A DNA stretch of 12,230 nucleotides from CALKCV01 sp964619285 (GCA_964619285.1 CAZUCT010000222.1:1-12230), one strand, 5' to 3'; shown: positions 1 to 5,941, numbered from the stretch's first letter. Numbers and translations: made by a program. The notes: generated from the letters alone by a model not told the origin.

Positions 1-17
1 TTAGATAGGGTGCCCAG

Positions 18-47
18 AAACCCGGTTGGCAAAAAACCGGGTTTTTT
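18..47 (+). terminator. Rho-independent terminator of a gene upstream of the window
   Basis: AAACCCGGTT (18-27) and AACCGGGTTT (35-44) form a perfect 10-bp stem with a 7-nt loop, followed directly by a T-run. No gene in the window ends before it, so it most likely closes a plus-strand gene lying to the left. The A-run before the right arm would also let it work weakly on the other strand. Confidence 0.8.
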
Positions 48-73
48 ATTAGACTATTCCGGGAATAGGAGGA

Positions 74-172
74 ATGGTTTACGATCGCCTGGGTTTTAAA
101 GGTCAAGACGATAAAAATAGTTACGTTCCAGAACTTGTAAAAAAGCGACGTTCTCAACTTATTGCAGTTTGA
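74..172 (+). CDS. Short ORF of 32 residues, possibly a gene remnant
   Basis: An ATG preceded at very short distance by AGGAGG opens a 32-codon frame ending in TGA. The product is charged, with a basic segment near its end (residues about 24-27). It begins right after the terminator. I do not recognise it. It may be a leftover 3' end of a larger gene, since its composition looks coding, but nothing proves that it is expressed. The SD-like GGAGG is only 2 nt from the ATG, too close for efficient initiation. Confidence 0.2.
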   Translation: MVYDRLGFKGQDDKNSYVPELVKKRRSQLIAV

Positions 173-241
173 TTTTTTTTTAATAGAGGATTGAGCTAAA
201 ATTAACAAATAAAAAGACGATGGGAGGTCAAAATAAAGGGC

Positions 242-484
242 GTGCGGGCGATCGATGCGATTCAATTTGATGCTAAGATTATAACTGACGCGATGACCTT
301 CCGTCGGGCCCGGCGGGAAGTCCAGTTAACGGGACGAGGCGGGACAAATTTGGGCCCTGTTTTGGCGTATCTGGAGGAACACCGGGATTGCGATGGTCCG
401 ATCGCTTACACTTGGCGCGTTACGGCGGCAATAAAACTATGGGCAGTTGGCCAAATATCTCGATCGCCTAACGCACCCTACTAA
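242..484 (+). pseudogene. Fragment of a DUF2201-type VWA-like protein
   Basis: The GTG-initiated frame encodes 80 residues. Residues 3-57 match the pattern of the C-terminal VWA-like half of DUF2201 (COG3864) proteins: a strand with QFDAKI, the segment GRGGTNLGPVLAYLEEH, then DCDG and a hydrophobic strand. In intact relatives this last strand runs into TDGYAP-like sequence with metal-site residues. Here the match stops after IAYT and continues with unrelated residues to a stop inside a TAACGCACCC repeat motif. The N-terminal domain of the family (usually several hundred residues) is absent, so both ends are missing. The fragment is clearly more GC-rich than its neighbours, suggesting a different origin. 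Intact family members are often encoded next to a MoxR-type AAA ATPase; none is present here. I infer a dead remnant; a functional small protein is unlikely. Confidence 0.6.
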
Positions 485-507
485 TCTACTATGATACTCT
501 TGTATGC

Positions 508-699
508 ATGAAGCCAACAACCGAACAAAGCAAGCAACTTTATGAAGTAGCTCATTGGCTTACCGAATATCTCAAAGTGCCAATTACCATTGTTAGAATA
601 GACGAAAGACCGCCACATTACCTATACATTCAGTTTGGTATTGAAGACGAACGATTTTTTTTGATTACTATGGAAGGAGAGGTACTATCAAATGATTAA
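508..699 (+). CDS. Small protein resembling the DUF6888 family
   Basis: This 63-residue protein starts MKPTTEQSKQLYEVAHWLTE, followed by a short strand with VRIDERPPH, a hydrophobic strand YLYIQFGIEDE and a final EGEV turn. The overall pattern (helix with YxxxxWLT, then VRIDER, then small beta-strands) fits cyanobacterial DUF6888 proteins as I remember them. These are usually encoded beside a DUF6887 partner. The next gene starts 8 nt before this stop and shows that partner pattern, so the two are probably translationally coupled. No good Shine-Dalgarno is visible before this ATG. The function of the family is unknown to me; the small size and strict pairing resemble toxin-antitoxin modules, which is inference only. 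Confidence 0.6.
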   Translation: MKPTTEQSKQLYEVAHWLTEYLKVPITIVRIDERPPHYLYIQFGIEDERFFLITMEGEVLSND

Positions 700-871
700 T
701 CCTAAATCCGACATTCGGTCAATGACTAACCAGCAACTACGAGCATACTTTCGAGAAACACAAGATGAAGCAGCCTTTCGGGAAATCTTAAATCGAGGAC
801 TTGACGAAAAAGATAAAGCTGCTGCTCGTGCGTTCAAAGCGTGGCAAGAGGAACGATCGGCGACGTCTTGA
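692..871 (+). CDS. Small protein resembling the DUF6887 family, partner of the preceding gene
   Basis: The frame gives 59 residues and overlaps the upstream gene by 8 nt. The start is supported by GGAGAGG about 10 nt upstream. The core, MTNQQLRAYFRETQDEAAFR at residues 11-30, is the helix pair typical of DUF6887-like proteins (MT..ELRAYVLEHR-D-EAF), followed by a charged helical C-terminus rich in Glu, Lys and Ala. It lacks membrane segments. Neighbour overlap and pairing indicate one transcription unit with the DUF6888-like gene. Molecular function is not known; an antitoxin-like or regulatory role would be a guess from size, charge and coupling. Confidence 0.6.
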   Translation: MINPKSDIRSMTNQQLRAYFRETQDEAAFREILNRGLDEKDKAAARAFKAWQEERSATS

Positions 872-892
872 GTGCGATCGCCCCTCGCGTAG

Positions 893-957
893 GGTGCGTT
901 AGCAGGGGAGAAATCTATCAATGAATATAGATAATCTTTGCTTCTGCGTAACGCACC
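893..957. repeat. 65-bp inverted-repeat element (GGTGCGTTA / TAACGCACC)
   Basis: GGTGCGTTA (893-901) and TAACGCACC (949-957) are perfect inverted 9-mers, with a further near-match (GCAG / CTGC) just inside. The same right-end motif appears alone at 469-477, inside the end of the DUF2201 fragment. Motifs of this kind recur in the spacers of many filamentous cyanobacterial genomes and may be miniature element ends or folding RNA repeats. Confidence 0.5.
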
Positions 958-999
958 AAAACCCTTTGCTAAGTAGAAATTTTTCCCTAATGCCAGTTT

Positions 1000-1231
1000 A
1001 TGAACTACCGAGACATCATTACAATTGAGCCTGAAAAACGTGGTGGTAAGCCTTGCGTCCGTGGCTTGCGTATTACAGTCTATGAAGTGCTGGAGTACCT
1101 AGCTTCCGAGATGACTGAAGCAGAAATTCAAGGGCGATTTTCCAGATCTGACGCGAGAGGATTTAAAAGCTTGTATTGCTTATGCTGCTGACCGCGAGCG
1201 TCGGTTTATGACTGCCCCATTATCCGTATGA
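1000..1231 (+). pseudogene. DUF433 (VapB45-like) antitoxin with a frameshift
   Basis: The first 44 residues follow the DUF433 consensus closely: YRDIITIEPEKRGGKPCVRG, then LRITVYEVLEYLASEMTEAEI. After GAA ATT CAA the frame runs into GRFSRSD and stops at 1191. The expected continuation DFPDLTREDLKACIAYAADR is found intact in another frame and ends with TGA at 1229-1231. One extra G in the GGG run at 1132-1134 explains this exactly. DUF433 proteins are the antitoxin partners of DUF5615 (PIN-like) toxins. The restored stop overlaps, as ATGA, the start of such a toxin remnant. A sequencing error in the G run is possible, but the loss of the toxin makes a real dead module more likely. Confidence 0.8.
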
Positions 1232-1251
1232 AATTACTTTTTGATGAAAAT
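1228..1251 (+). pseudogene. N-terminal remnant of a DUF5615-type toxin
   Basis: The ATG overlapping the restored DUF433 stop (ATGA) encodes MKLLFDEN, the usual start of DUF5615 PIN-like toxins (MKLLFDENLS..), whose Asp and Glu belong to the metal site. After eight codons the match ends. The frame runs through the ribosome-binding site of the next gene and stops at 1276-1278. So almost the whole toxin has been deleted, at a junction placed just before the nuclease-like gene. Confidence 0.7.
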
Positions 1252-1267
1252 AAAATAGGAGTTATTA

Positions 1268-1870
1268 ATGGCTTTTAATGATTATAAAACTATTGCTCAA
1301 GTTCAAGAAGAGTATAATATCAAGTATTTGGAAGCAGACTTTATTGAAATTACCGATTTAAAGCCTTCCGATTTTTTTGTCAAGGAATTGAATTTTAGCG
1401 AACAGACTATGGATATATACACATCTGAATATTCGAGATGCGAAAGTATTATTTATCCAATTTTAAGAGAAGTTTATAAAGAGTTTGTTGATAAATATGC
1501 TCTTTGGAGCCACAAGTCTATAACTTATGATACCAAACTAAATGGAACCCCTGATTACTTGTTCTCAACAAGATCGGAATTAGGTAAAACTGTCTTGGGT
1601 TTTCCAATCGTCATTGTTGTTGAAGCAAAAAAGAATGATTTTAGCGAGGGATGGGGGCAATGTCTAGCCGAGTTGATCGCCGTGCAAAAATTAAATAAGG
1701 CCGAGGAACTTCCCGTGTATGGGATAGTAACAGATGGAGAATTATGGCAATTTGGAAAATTAGTAGCCAATGAATTTACAAAAAGTAAGTTGAGAATTAC
1801 TATTACCGATTTAGATAAAGTTTTCGGAACGATAAGTTTTTTATTGTCTAGCAAAAGGGAAGCAGATTGA
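1268..1870 (+). CDS. PD-(D/E)XK nuclease-like protein
   Basis: A 200-residue soluble protein with a good Shine-Dalgarno (AGGAG, 7 nt before ATG). Motifs fit the PD-(D/E)XK fold: Glu59 in a helix (CESIIYPIL), GTPDYLFS with Asp96, a strand VIVVEAKK with Glu119 and Lys121, then WGQCLAEL with Gln131. A following YGIVTDGELWQFGKL segment (residues 151-165) is what is seen after the nuclease core in type I restriction R-subunit N-terminal domains and in related stand-alone proteins. No helicase, methylase or specificity gene is present, so it is not a complete restriction system. It directly follows the deletion junction of a toxin gene, suggesting that it arrived or was fused next to it. Nuclease activity is inferred from motifs; the biological target is unknown. 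Confidence 0.65.
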   Translation: MAFNDYKTIAQVQEEYNIKYLEADFIEITDLKPSDFFVKELNFSEQTMDIYTSEYSRCESIIYPILREVYKEFVDKYALWSHKSITYDTKLNGTPDYLFSTRSELGKTVLGFPIVIVVEAKKNDFSEGWGQCLAELIAVQKLNKAEELPVYGIVTDGELWQFGKLVANEFTKSKLRITITDLDKVFGTISFLLSSKREAD

Positions 1871-2028
1871 AATTAAATTCGGTTTTTTCTTGCCCGGGTT
1901 TAACGCTAAAGTTGAGTTTTGGACCCGCTGTTGGGTGGTGTTTGAAAAACTGCGTCACTTCAAGGAAGCGATCGCTCTTGTATGATAGATAACAACCAAA
2001 CTTAAACCGACCCATCACAAGTTAAAGT

Positions 2029-2056
2029 GCTTGCTACAAAACATTTCGTAGCAAGC
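2029..2056. other. Hairpin with a perfect 9-bp stem
   Basis: GCTTGCTAC (2029-2037) and GTAGCAAGC (2048-2056) pair perfectly around a 10-nt loop. There is no T-run after it on the plus strand, so it is not a typical intrinsic terminator. The rest of the 1871-2125 gap shows no gene: it holds one HIP1 site (1968-1975), this hairpin and the miniature inverted repeat that follows. Confidence 0.4.
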
Positions 2057-2062
2057 ATTCTC

Positions 2063-2119
2063 AGGACTTACGCATGAGGAACGAAATATGGACGTTTGAG
2101 GTTTGTTTGCGTAAGTCCT
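2063..2119. repeat. 57-bp miniature inverted-repeat element
   Basis: AGGACTTACGCA (2063-2074) and TGCGTAAGTCCT (2108-2119) are perfect 12-bp inverted ends around a 33-bp core. A single copy of the same end, AGGACTTACGCA, lies at 12116-12127 upstream of the SpmAB-like gene. This motif is a familiar end of dispersed cyanobacterial repeats and of some insertion sequences. The element sits just past the stop of the EcsC-like gene and could also fold as a transcript end. No clear target duplication is visible. Confidence 0.55.
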
Positions 2120-2125
2120 AATCGC

Positions 2126-2797
2126 TTAAACCGCCCTTGCTAGTTCGGCATCGCGTAAGTATACATATTCATGTGAGTAATATTCCTCAGCAGCATCTAG
2201 CAGTCCGCTGACTAACCACCAATTAACACCTCCAGAAACAAGACCACCAATTACGGGGATCCAGCCCGTACCACCTTTTGCCATAAGTTTTGCGGCTAAC
2301 TTGGTAGCAGCCTTAGACGCTGCTTTAGATGCTAGCTTTGCGCCGAGCTTAGAGCCACCTTTTAAGCTAGCTTTAGAAATAAGAGAGCCAGCTACCATGC
2401 CAGCGACTTTAGGTGCTGCTTTGCTGCTAACTTTAATCCCCACTTTTCCAGCCGGAATAAGGCTAGTTGCTTCTGCCAGTCCAGTCCAAATAGCTAAAAT
2501 TAGGTTCATGTCAACATCATAATCTATGTCAACATTCTTGATGTGACCAATCCCGAAACAGCCCAATGCACTCACTCTACCACACCAAGCAAGATCGGCG
2601 GGTATTGCTGCTAGCCCAACAGGTCCTCCTATAGCACCTGAAAGCGCTCCAGAAGTTACCACCATTGTCAGACGTTCTGTTTTCCAACCATTAACGCTGT
2701 AACCTTTAACTTGTTTTTTGAGTTGTTCTCGTTCCATTTTGGTCCCAAGGTTGGCCAAATCTTTGAACATTGTTGCAATCTCATCATTAATGCTCAT
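2126..2797 (-). CDS. EcsC-family-like protein with Lys/Ala-rich repeat segment
   Basis: The 223-residue protein has a charged N-terminal helix (1-33), a glycine-rich hydrophobic stretch GALSGAIGGPVGLAAIPADL (about 50-69), a second hydrophobic helix (about 97-115), then a striking Lys/Ala/Ser-rich amphipathic region (about 125-175, repeats such as SKLGAKLASKAASKAATKLA). It ends with WIPVIGGLVSGGVNWWLV (about 179-196) followed by DAAEEYYSHEY. The IPADL motif and the terminal pattern, proline and glycines before GGxxN then a helix ending in AAEEYY, are those of EcsC-family proteins, which associate with membranes and are poorly understood. No signal peptide and no good Shine-Dalgarno were seen; the leader is AT-rich. 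It is on the same strand as the two unknown genes at 2954-3769 but is separated from them by a hairpin. The Lys/Ala repeats could alternatively indicate a membrane-active peptide. Confidence 0.6.
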   Translation of the reverse strand: MSINDEIATMFKDLANLGTKMEREQLKKQVKGYSVNGWKTERLTMVVTSGALSGAIGGPVGLAAIPADLAWCGRVSALGCFGIGHIKNVDIDYDVDMNLILAIWTGLAEATSLIPAGKVGIKVSSKAAPKVAGMVAGSLISKASLKGGSKLGAKLASKAASKAATKLAAKLMAKGGTGWIPVIGGLVSGGVNWWLVSGLLDAAEEYYSHEYVYLRDAELARAV

Positions 2798-2871
2798 ATT
2801 GATGTTTTTGTAAAGTGAATGAACTGTTCTAAAATTAGTTTTCCACCCTGACTTTTTCTTTTCCGCTTAAA

Positions 2872-2908
2872 TATCAAATTCAAGTCGAATTACAACTTGA
2901 ATTTGATA
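2872..2908 (-). terminator. Strong hairpin downstream of the 3769-2954 gene pair
   Basis: TATCAAATTCAAGT (2872-2885) and ACTTGAATTTGATA (2895-2908) form a perfect 14-bp stem with a 9-nt loop, 45 nt past the stop of the minus-strand gene at 2954. On the minus strand the stem is followed by ATTTAAG rather than a clean T-run, so it may act as a terminator or as a 3' stabiliser. It lies between that gene and the EcsC-like gene. Confidence 0.5.
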
Positions 2909-2953
2909 CTTAAATTCCGAAGTGGGAAATTACCTACCCATATTCGAGGATTT

Positions 2954-3190
2954 TTAAGTAACCTTGCTGACTTTTAAGATCCTAGACTTGCTCCCATTTT
3001 TTGGATTGTCTATGGTGATCCAGTGACCAGAACTGTTAAAATCAATTAAGACTTCTTGACCTAAATTGACCCCAAGACTGTCGGGATACCAGACAATGTA
3101 ACGATTGCCGCTTTGGGCTTGAATGAGTATTTTGTAATATGGATACTCAAGTCCAAAAGTTTGTAAAACCTGAAATGATTCTGTTTTCAT
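2954..3190 (-). CDS. Hypothetical protein, 78 residues
   Basis: I do not recognise this protein. It appears to be a small all-beta domain: strands around FQVLQTFG, YYKILIQAQSG, RYIVWYPD, QEVLIDF and HWITIDNP, with a basic C-terminus (SKSRILKVSKV). It has no membrane segment and no cysteines. The start is firm: AAAGGAGAA lies about 5 nt before the ATG on the minus strand. It follows the membrane-anchored gene at 3769-3212 with a 21-nt gap, so the two form one operon. The strand-rich pattern resembles small SH3- or OB-like modules, but there is no specific motif to support a function. Confidence 0.6.
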   Translation of the reverse strand: MKTESFQVLQTFGLEYPYYKILIQAQSGNRYIVWYPDSLGVNLGQEVLIDFNSSGHWITIDNPKNGSKSRILKVSKVT

Positions 3191-3211
3191 TCAATTCTCC
3201 TTTGGTCTATT

Positions 3212-3769
3212 CTAATCACTAACGATAACGTCGCATTCAGATGTGTTGTACATAGGAGTGCTGGCGTACCAGTTTTTTGATTTTTCTCCTTGTTTTGGAA
3301 ACTTACGTTCCATGAACCGAATAGTCGGATAAGCAATAATCATGCTAATGGCAACAAAGAAATACCACTTTAAAAAGATTAGTGGCTCTAAGATTTGCTC
3401 GGTTTTGCTTTCTGGACAACGATAGCTGCGAAGGCTTTTGTAATAGTTAAATGAAACTGACCACAGCGTACTCTTTGGATCGGAAATTAAATTAATTTTG
3501 GCTTTGGTAGTGCCGCCAGTTCCATTACCCTTTAAACCATCAAATGGGTTTTTAACACGCAGTCCAGTTGTCGGTTCTATTGGCCGATAGAAATGGTTAT
3601 AAACTAGAGCAAGAAGGTATGCTTCTCCTGTATTTTGAATTGCTTGTAAAAGCCCAACTTCAGCTACTTTTTTAAGCCAATGAGTAGAGCTTTTTTGCCA
3701 ATCGCCTGTTGTCCAATCGAGAAGAAAATTATCCCGCTTATTTGATTGAGTCTCAAATGAAATTATCAT
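3212..3769 (-). CDS. Hypothetical protein with one C-terminal membrane segment
   Basis: The frame is open from 3817, but the ATG at 3769 is preceded by AAGGA with 5-nt spacing, so I place the start there (185 residues). The N-terminal part is polar, with several Trp and Tyr residues and a Gly/Thr-rich loop (NGTGGTTK). A hydrophobic stretch beginning LIFLKWYFFVAISMIIAYP (residues about 129-147) is a single transmembrane helix, followed by a basic segment and a polar tail of about 30 residues. No known motif was recognised. It is first in a two-gene operon with the small beta-rich protein downstream. Its upstream region meets, back to back, the promoter region of the DUF1822 gene. Function unknown. 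Confidence 0.55.
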   Translation of the reverse strand: MIISFETQSNKRDNFLLDWTTGDWQKSSTHWLKKVAEVGLLQAIQNTGEAYLLALVYNHFYRPIEPTTGLRVKNPFDGLKGNGTGGTTKAKINLISDPKSTLWSVSFNYYKSLRSYRCPESKTEQILEPLIFLKWYFFVAISMIIAYPTIRFMERKFPKQGEKSKNWYASTPMYNTSECDVIVSD

Positions 3770-3875
3770 GTCGATCCTTATTACTGCGACTTGTTCTTTG
3801 GCTGTTACAATCAGCAATTTTCATCGCTGACTTTATTACAACATGAAGTCATTAATATGGGCATTAACAATATGC

Positions 3876-3957
3876 CTAATGCCAGTTAATGACGGCTATG
3901 CTATAATTGACTCGTCCTTCAGGAGCAAAGAGGAAATCAATGCTACTGCAAGAGTTA
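3876..3957 (+). repeat. Duplicated leader and 5' end of the DUF1822 gene (copy A)
   Basis: These 82 bp align without gaps to 4026-4107, about 63 of 82 positions identical by eye. The unit covers the upstream region, Shine-Dalgarno and first six codons. Copy A keeps a perfect TATAAT (3902-3907), a GAGG ribosome-binding element and an ATG at 3940. Its frame has only 15 codons (MLLQELIPGSFFPLD) and stops at 3987. It could be a leader peptide or a dead partial duplication. Confidence 0.65.
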
Positions 3958-4025
3958 ATTCCAGGAAGTTTTTTCCCACTGGACTAACCCTAACATGAGA
4001 TTTTTTAACAATCGTTAAGAAATTA

Positions 4026-4107
4026 CTAATGTCCGTTAATGATGGGTATGCCATTATTAATCTGTACCTAAAAAGCAAAGGAGAAATAAATGGTACTGCA
4101 AGAGTTA
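4026..4107 (+). promoter_or_regulatory. Leader and 5' end of the DUF1822 gene (copy B, functional)
   Basis: This is the second copy of the duplicated 82-bp unit, attached to the complete gene. It has AAAGGAGA 7 nt before the ATG at 4090. The most conserved blocks between the copies are GTTAATGA-GG-TATGC upstream and TACTGCAAGAGTTA in the coding part. The spacing of the first block suggests a binding site, but no -35 element is convincing. Confidence 0.45.
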
Positions 4108-5112
4108 CCAGAATGTTGTCAAGAAGCTGCAAGAACTTGGAAAATCAGGCAATTATTGAACGATTTGCAAGACAAATACAAGCTATTAAATCGAGGTAAC
4201 AAAATGGGTGAATTTGAAATGCAATATTTATGTTTATTGCTTTCAGGCATTGAGCCAAAAGATATGCCAGAGAAGCTTTACATATCCCTCGGTTCAATCA
4301 GAGTTAAACTTTCTGCGCGTAATGGTTTGTATAACTGTATTGAAAGATTAACTGGCGGTCAAATTAACAATTGGAGAGATCCATTTATTCTTTTGGTCAA
4401 CAAAGGTTATCGCAAGAGTGAAGAGGCAGAACAAAAGGAAAACACTGTTTTAATTATGACTTGCGATGTGGAGGTTAGCGAACAAATTTTGAGACAATTA
4501 GAAGGGCAAGTTCAACAAATTTTAGGTGCTAATAAGCTGAGAATACAAAGGATTGAACAAGGGAGTTTAGTGATATTTTGGCAAGGCTCTCGGTCAGATT
4601 GCGATCGCATTGAAGCTTTGTTTCGAGAAGGAGTGCTTTCCGATCGCTTAGGAGTCCCAGTTCTAGACGTGGAAGTTGTTCCCAATGAGGAGCCAATTAA
4701 TTTAACTCAATGGTTTGAGAGTATTTTCACCTCCGGTTGGCAGCGGGTAGAAGAGTTGTTGACTCCCCAACAATTACGCCCGGCTTACTTTAGCAACTCC
4801 GTACAACGGGGTAAACGAATCGATTTACAAATCGATTTAGTTGCTCATGCGGTGAATCTGCTAGTAAGTGTATCTCGGGAAAGTGTGGAAGGGGCGATCG
4901 TTAATCTCAAAGTTTTTCCTGTTGCCGATACTCCTAATTTGCCCCCCAATCTTCAGTTAATTATTTTGGTGGAAGGGGAAGTTTTTAAAGAAGTTACCAG
5001 TCGCAGTGCCGACCAATATATTCAGTATGAATTTGAGGCCGAGCCTGGGGATGAGTTTGCGGTAAAATTGGTCTTGGGTGAAGCGGAGATAACGGAAGAT
5101 TTTGTGGTGTAA
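4090..5112 (+). CDS. HTH-like N-terminal domain plus DUF1822 protein
   Basis: This 340-residue soluble protein has three parts. Residues about 20-95 are a helical, HTH-like module (MGEFEMQYLCLLLSG..PKDMPEKLY, then IRVKLSARNGLYNCIERLTG), a type often found at the N-terminus of cyanobacterial signalling proteins with CHAT, TIR or STAND domains. Residues about 118-198 form an alpha/beta segment with IEQGSLVIFWQGS and a following ALFREGVLSDRLGVPVLDV, again a recurrent adaptor-like module. Residues about 207-340 fit DUF1822: LTQWFESIFTSGWQRVEELL, VQRGKRIDLQIDL, a Pro-rich turn with LPPNLQLIILVEGEVFKEV and SADQYIQYEFEAEPGDEF. DUF1822 genes commonly lie directly upstream of CHAT genes. Here the first truncated CHAT copy begins 54 nt after the stop. 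I infer a regulator or adaptor for the CHAT and TIR proteins. Start supported by AAGGAG. Confidence 0.8.
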   Translation: MVLQELPECCQEAARTWKIRQLLNDLQDKYKLLNRGNKMGEFEMQYLCLLLSGIEPKDMPEKLYISLGSIRVKLSARNGLYNCIERLTGGQINNWRDPFILLVNKGYRKSEEAEQKENTVLIMTCDVEVSEQILRQLEGQVQQILGANKLRIQRIEQGSLVIFWQGSRSDCDRIEALFREGVLSDRLGVPVLDVEVVPNEEPINLTQWFESIFTSGWQRVEELLTPQQLRPAYFSNSVQRGKRIDLQIDLVAHAVNLLVSVSRESVEGAIVNLKVFPVADTPNLPPNLQLIILVEGEVFKEVTSRSADQYIQYEFEAEPGDEFAVKLVLGEAEITEDFVV

Positions 5113-5116
5113 ACTA

Positions 5117-5289
5117 ATGTAACCTTGAGTCAATATTTGTTAATTGTTTGAACCTTGGCAAAATTTATGCTATCCTGGTTAGATACTCTTATGACTGAAA
5201 AAGCTATGAGTCTCTTTATACTGGATGGTGTAGGGGATTTTAGCCAAGGTTTTACTGTGGGGCTAAAGGTTTGGGGTGGCGACTCCTCT
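5117..5289 (+). repeat. CHAT 5'-end duplication, copy 1
   Basis: 173 bp about 94% identical by eye to 6924-7096. It covers roughly 50 bp of leader (ATGTAAC.., ATATTTGTTAATTG) and the first 41 codons of the CHAT gene. It lies directly after the DUF1822 stop, so it probably marks the ancestral DUF1822-CHAT junction. Homology ends at GACTCCTCT; the AbrB-Doc module follows. Confidence 0.9.
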
Positions 5290-5319
5290 TCCTGGCGCTC
5301 AAAGATAATGATATCATAA
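5167..5319 (+). pseudogene. Truncated CHAT gene 5' end, copy 1 (50 codons)
   Basis: The ATG equivalent to the start of the full CHAT gene opens a frame of 50 residues. The first 41 are the N-terminal CHAT-associated segment (MLSWLDTLMTEKAMSLFILD, then GVGDFSQGFTVGLKVWGG); nine unrelated residues follow before TAA. Differences from the full copy within the shared part (Asn to Asp, Ile to Met twice) are nonsynonymous. The catalytic domain is absent, so it cannot be a protease. It is a by-product of the duplication, unless the N-terminal piece alone is used as a binding or competing peptide. Confidence 0.7.
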
Positions 5320-5349
5320 AAGTGGATAATCTTAGCAACAATTAAACAC

Positions 5350-5538
5350 ATGAAATTAACAGTTACCGAGCAAGGGGTTTTAATCCCCAAGGAATTATTA
5401 GGAGATAGTCAAGAAGTAGAACTGACAAAACAAGAAGGACAACTCGTTATTACTGTCAATCCTCCACTTCTATCCTATCAAAAAGCCACAGAATATGTCC
5501 TTAAGAAAAATCAAGAGCTTTATCAACGTCTTGCCTAA
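5350..5538 (+). CDS. AbrB/SpoVT-like antitoxin of a Doc module
   Basis: This 62-residue protein has the short swapped-hairpin pattern of AbrB/MazE-type DNA-binding antitoxins: KLTVTEQGVLIPKELLGDSQ, then VELTKQEGQLVITVNP. A helical C-terminus (YQKATEYVLKKNQELYQRLA) is suited to neutralising the toxin. Its TAA overlaps the doc ATG by one base (TAATG), so the pair is translationally coupled. Antitoxin-first order with Doc is common in cyanobacteria. Autorepression is expected for the family; a palindrome ATGATATCAT at 5308-5317, between the truncated CHAT copy and this gene, is a candidate operator. No strong Shine-Dalgarno is visible. Confidence 0.8.
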   Translation: MKLTVTEQGVLIPKELLGDSQEVELTKQEGQLVITVNPPLLSYQKATEYVLKKNQELYQRLA

Positions 5539-5927
5539 TGCTCTACTTAACCATAGAACAAATTTTAGATATCCATAATCAAATTGTGGCTCGGGCGGTT
5601 GGGGAACCGGGAATTACAAATCGCGGTTTACTTGAATCGGCTGTTGCTCAACCGCAAATGACTTTTGGGGGTCAAGAACTTTATGCCACTCTTGTAGAAA
5701 AAGCAGCAGCATTAGGCTTTTCTTTAATTAAAAATCATCCTTTTCTGGATGGGAATAAAAGAACAGGTCATGCCGCAATGGAAGTTTTTTTAATCCTGAA
5801 TGGTTTTGAAATTAATGCCAGTGTAGAAGAACAAGAAAAAATTATTCTTCAAGTGGCATCAGGAGAAATCACAAGAGAAGAATTTACCCATTGGCTTCAA
5901 TCGGTAATTATTCCCTTTAATTTATGA
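5538..5927 (+). CDS. doc: Doc-type Fic-fold toxin (death on curing family)
   Basis: A 129-residue protein of typical Doc length. The Fic motif reads HPFLDGNKRTG with catalytic His67, acidic Asp71 and the NKR triplet, which fits the Doc variant of HxFx(D/E)(A/G)NKR. The N-terminal helix with LYLTIEQILDIHNQIV and the NRGLLESAVAQP segment are also family hallmarks. P1 Doc phosphorylates EF-Tu and stops translation; the same reaction is likely here but is inferred. The gene is complete and looks functional. It overlaps its AbrB-like antitoxin by one base. It sits between truncated CHAT copy 1 and a deleted brnA remnant, so it lies inside the rearranged CHAT locus. Confidence 0.9.
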   Translation: MLYLTIEQILDIHNQIVARAVGEPGITNRGLLESAVAQPQMTFGGQELYATLVEKAAALGFSLIKNHPFLDGNKRTGHAAMEVFLILNGFEINASVEEQEKIILQVASGEITREEFTHWLQSVIIPFNL

Positions 5928-5941
5928 AATGCTCCCTACTA

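Noticed and set aside
1268..1870. Complete restriction-modification system around the nuclease-like gene
   Set aside because: No methylase, specificity subunit or helicase is encoded nearby.
3896..4132. 78-codon frame on the minus strand over the duplicated leader
   Set aside because: It covers the promoter duplication and start of the DUF1822 gene, with no ribosome site or recognisable family.
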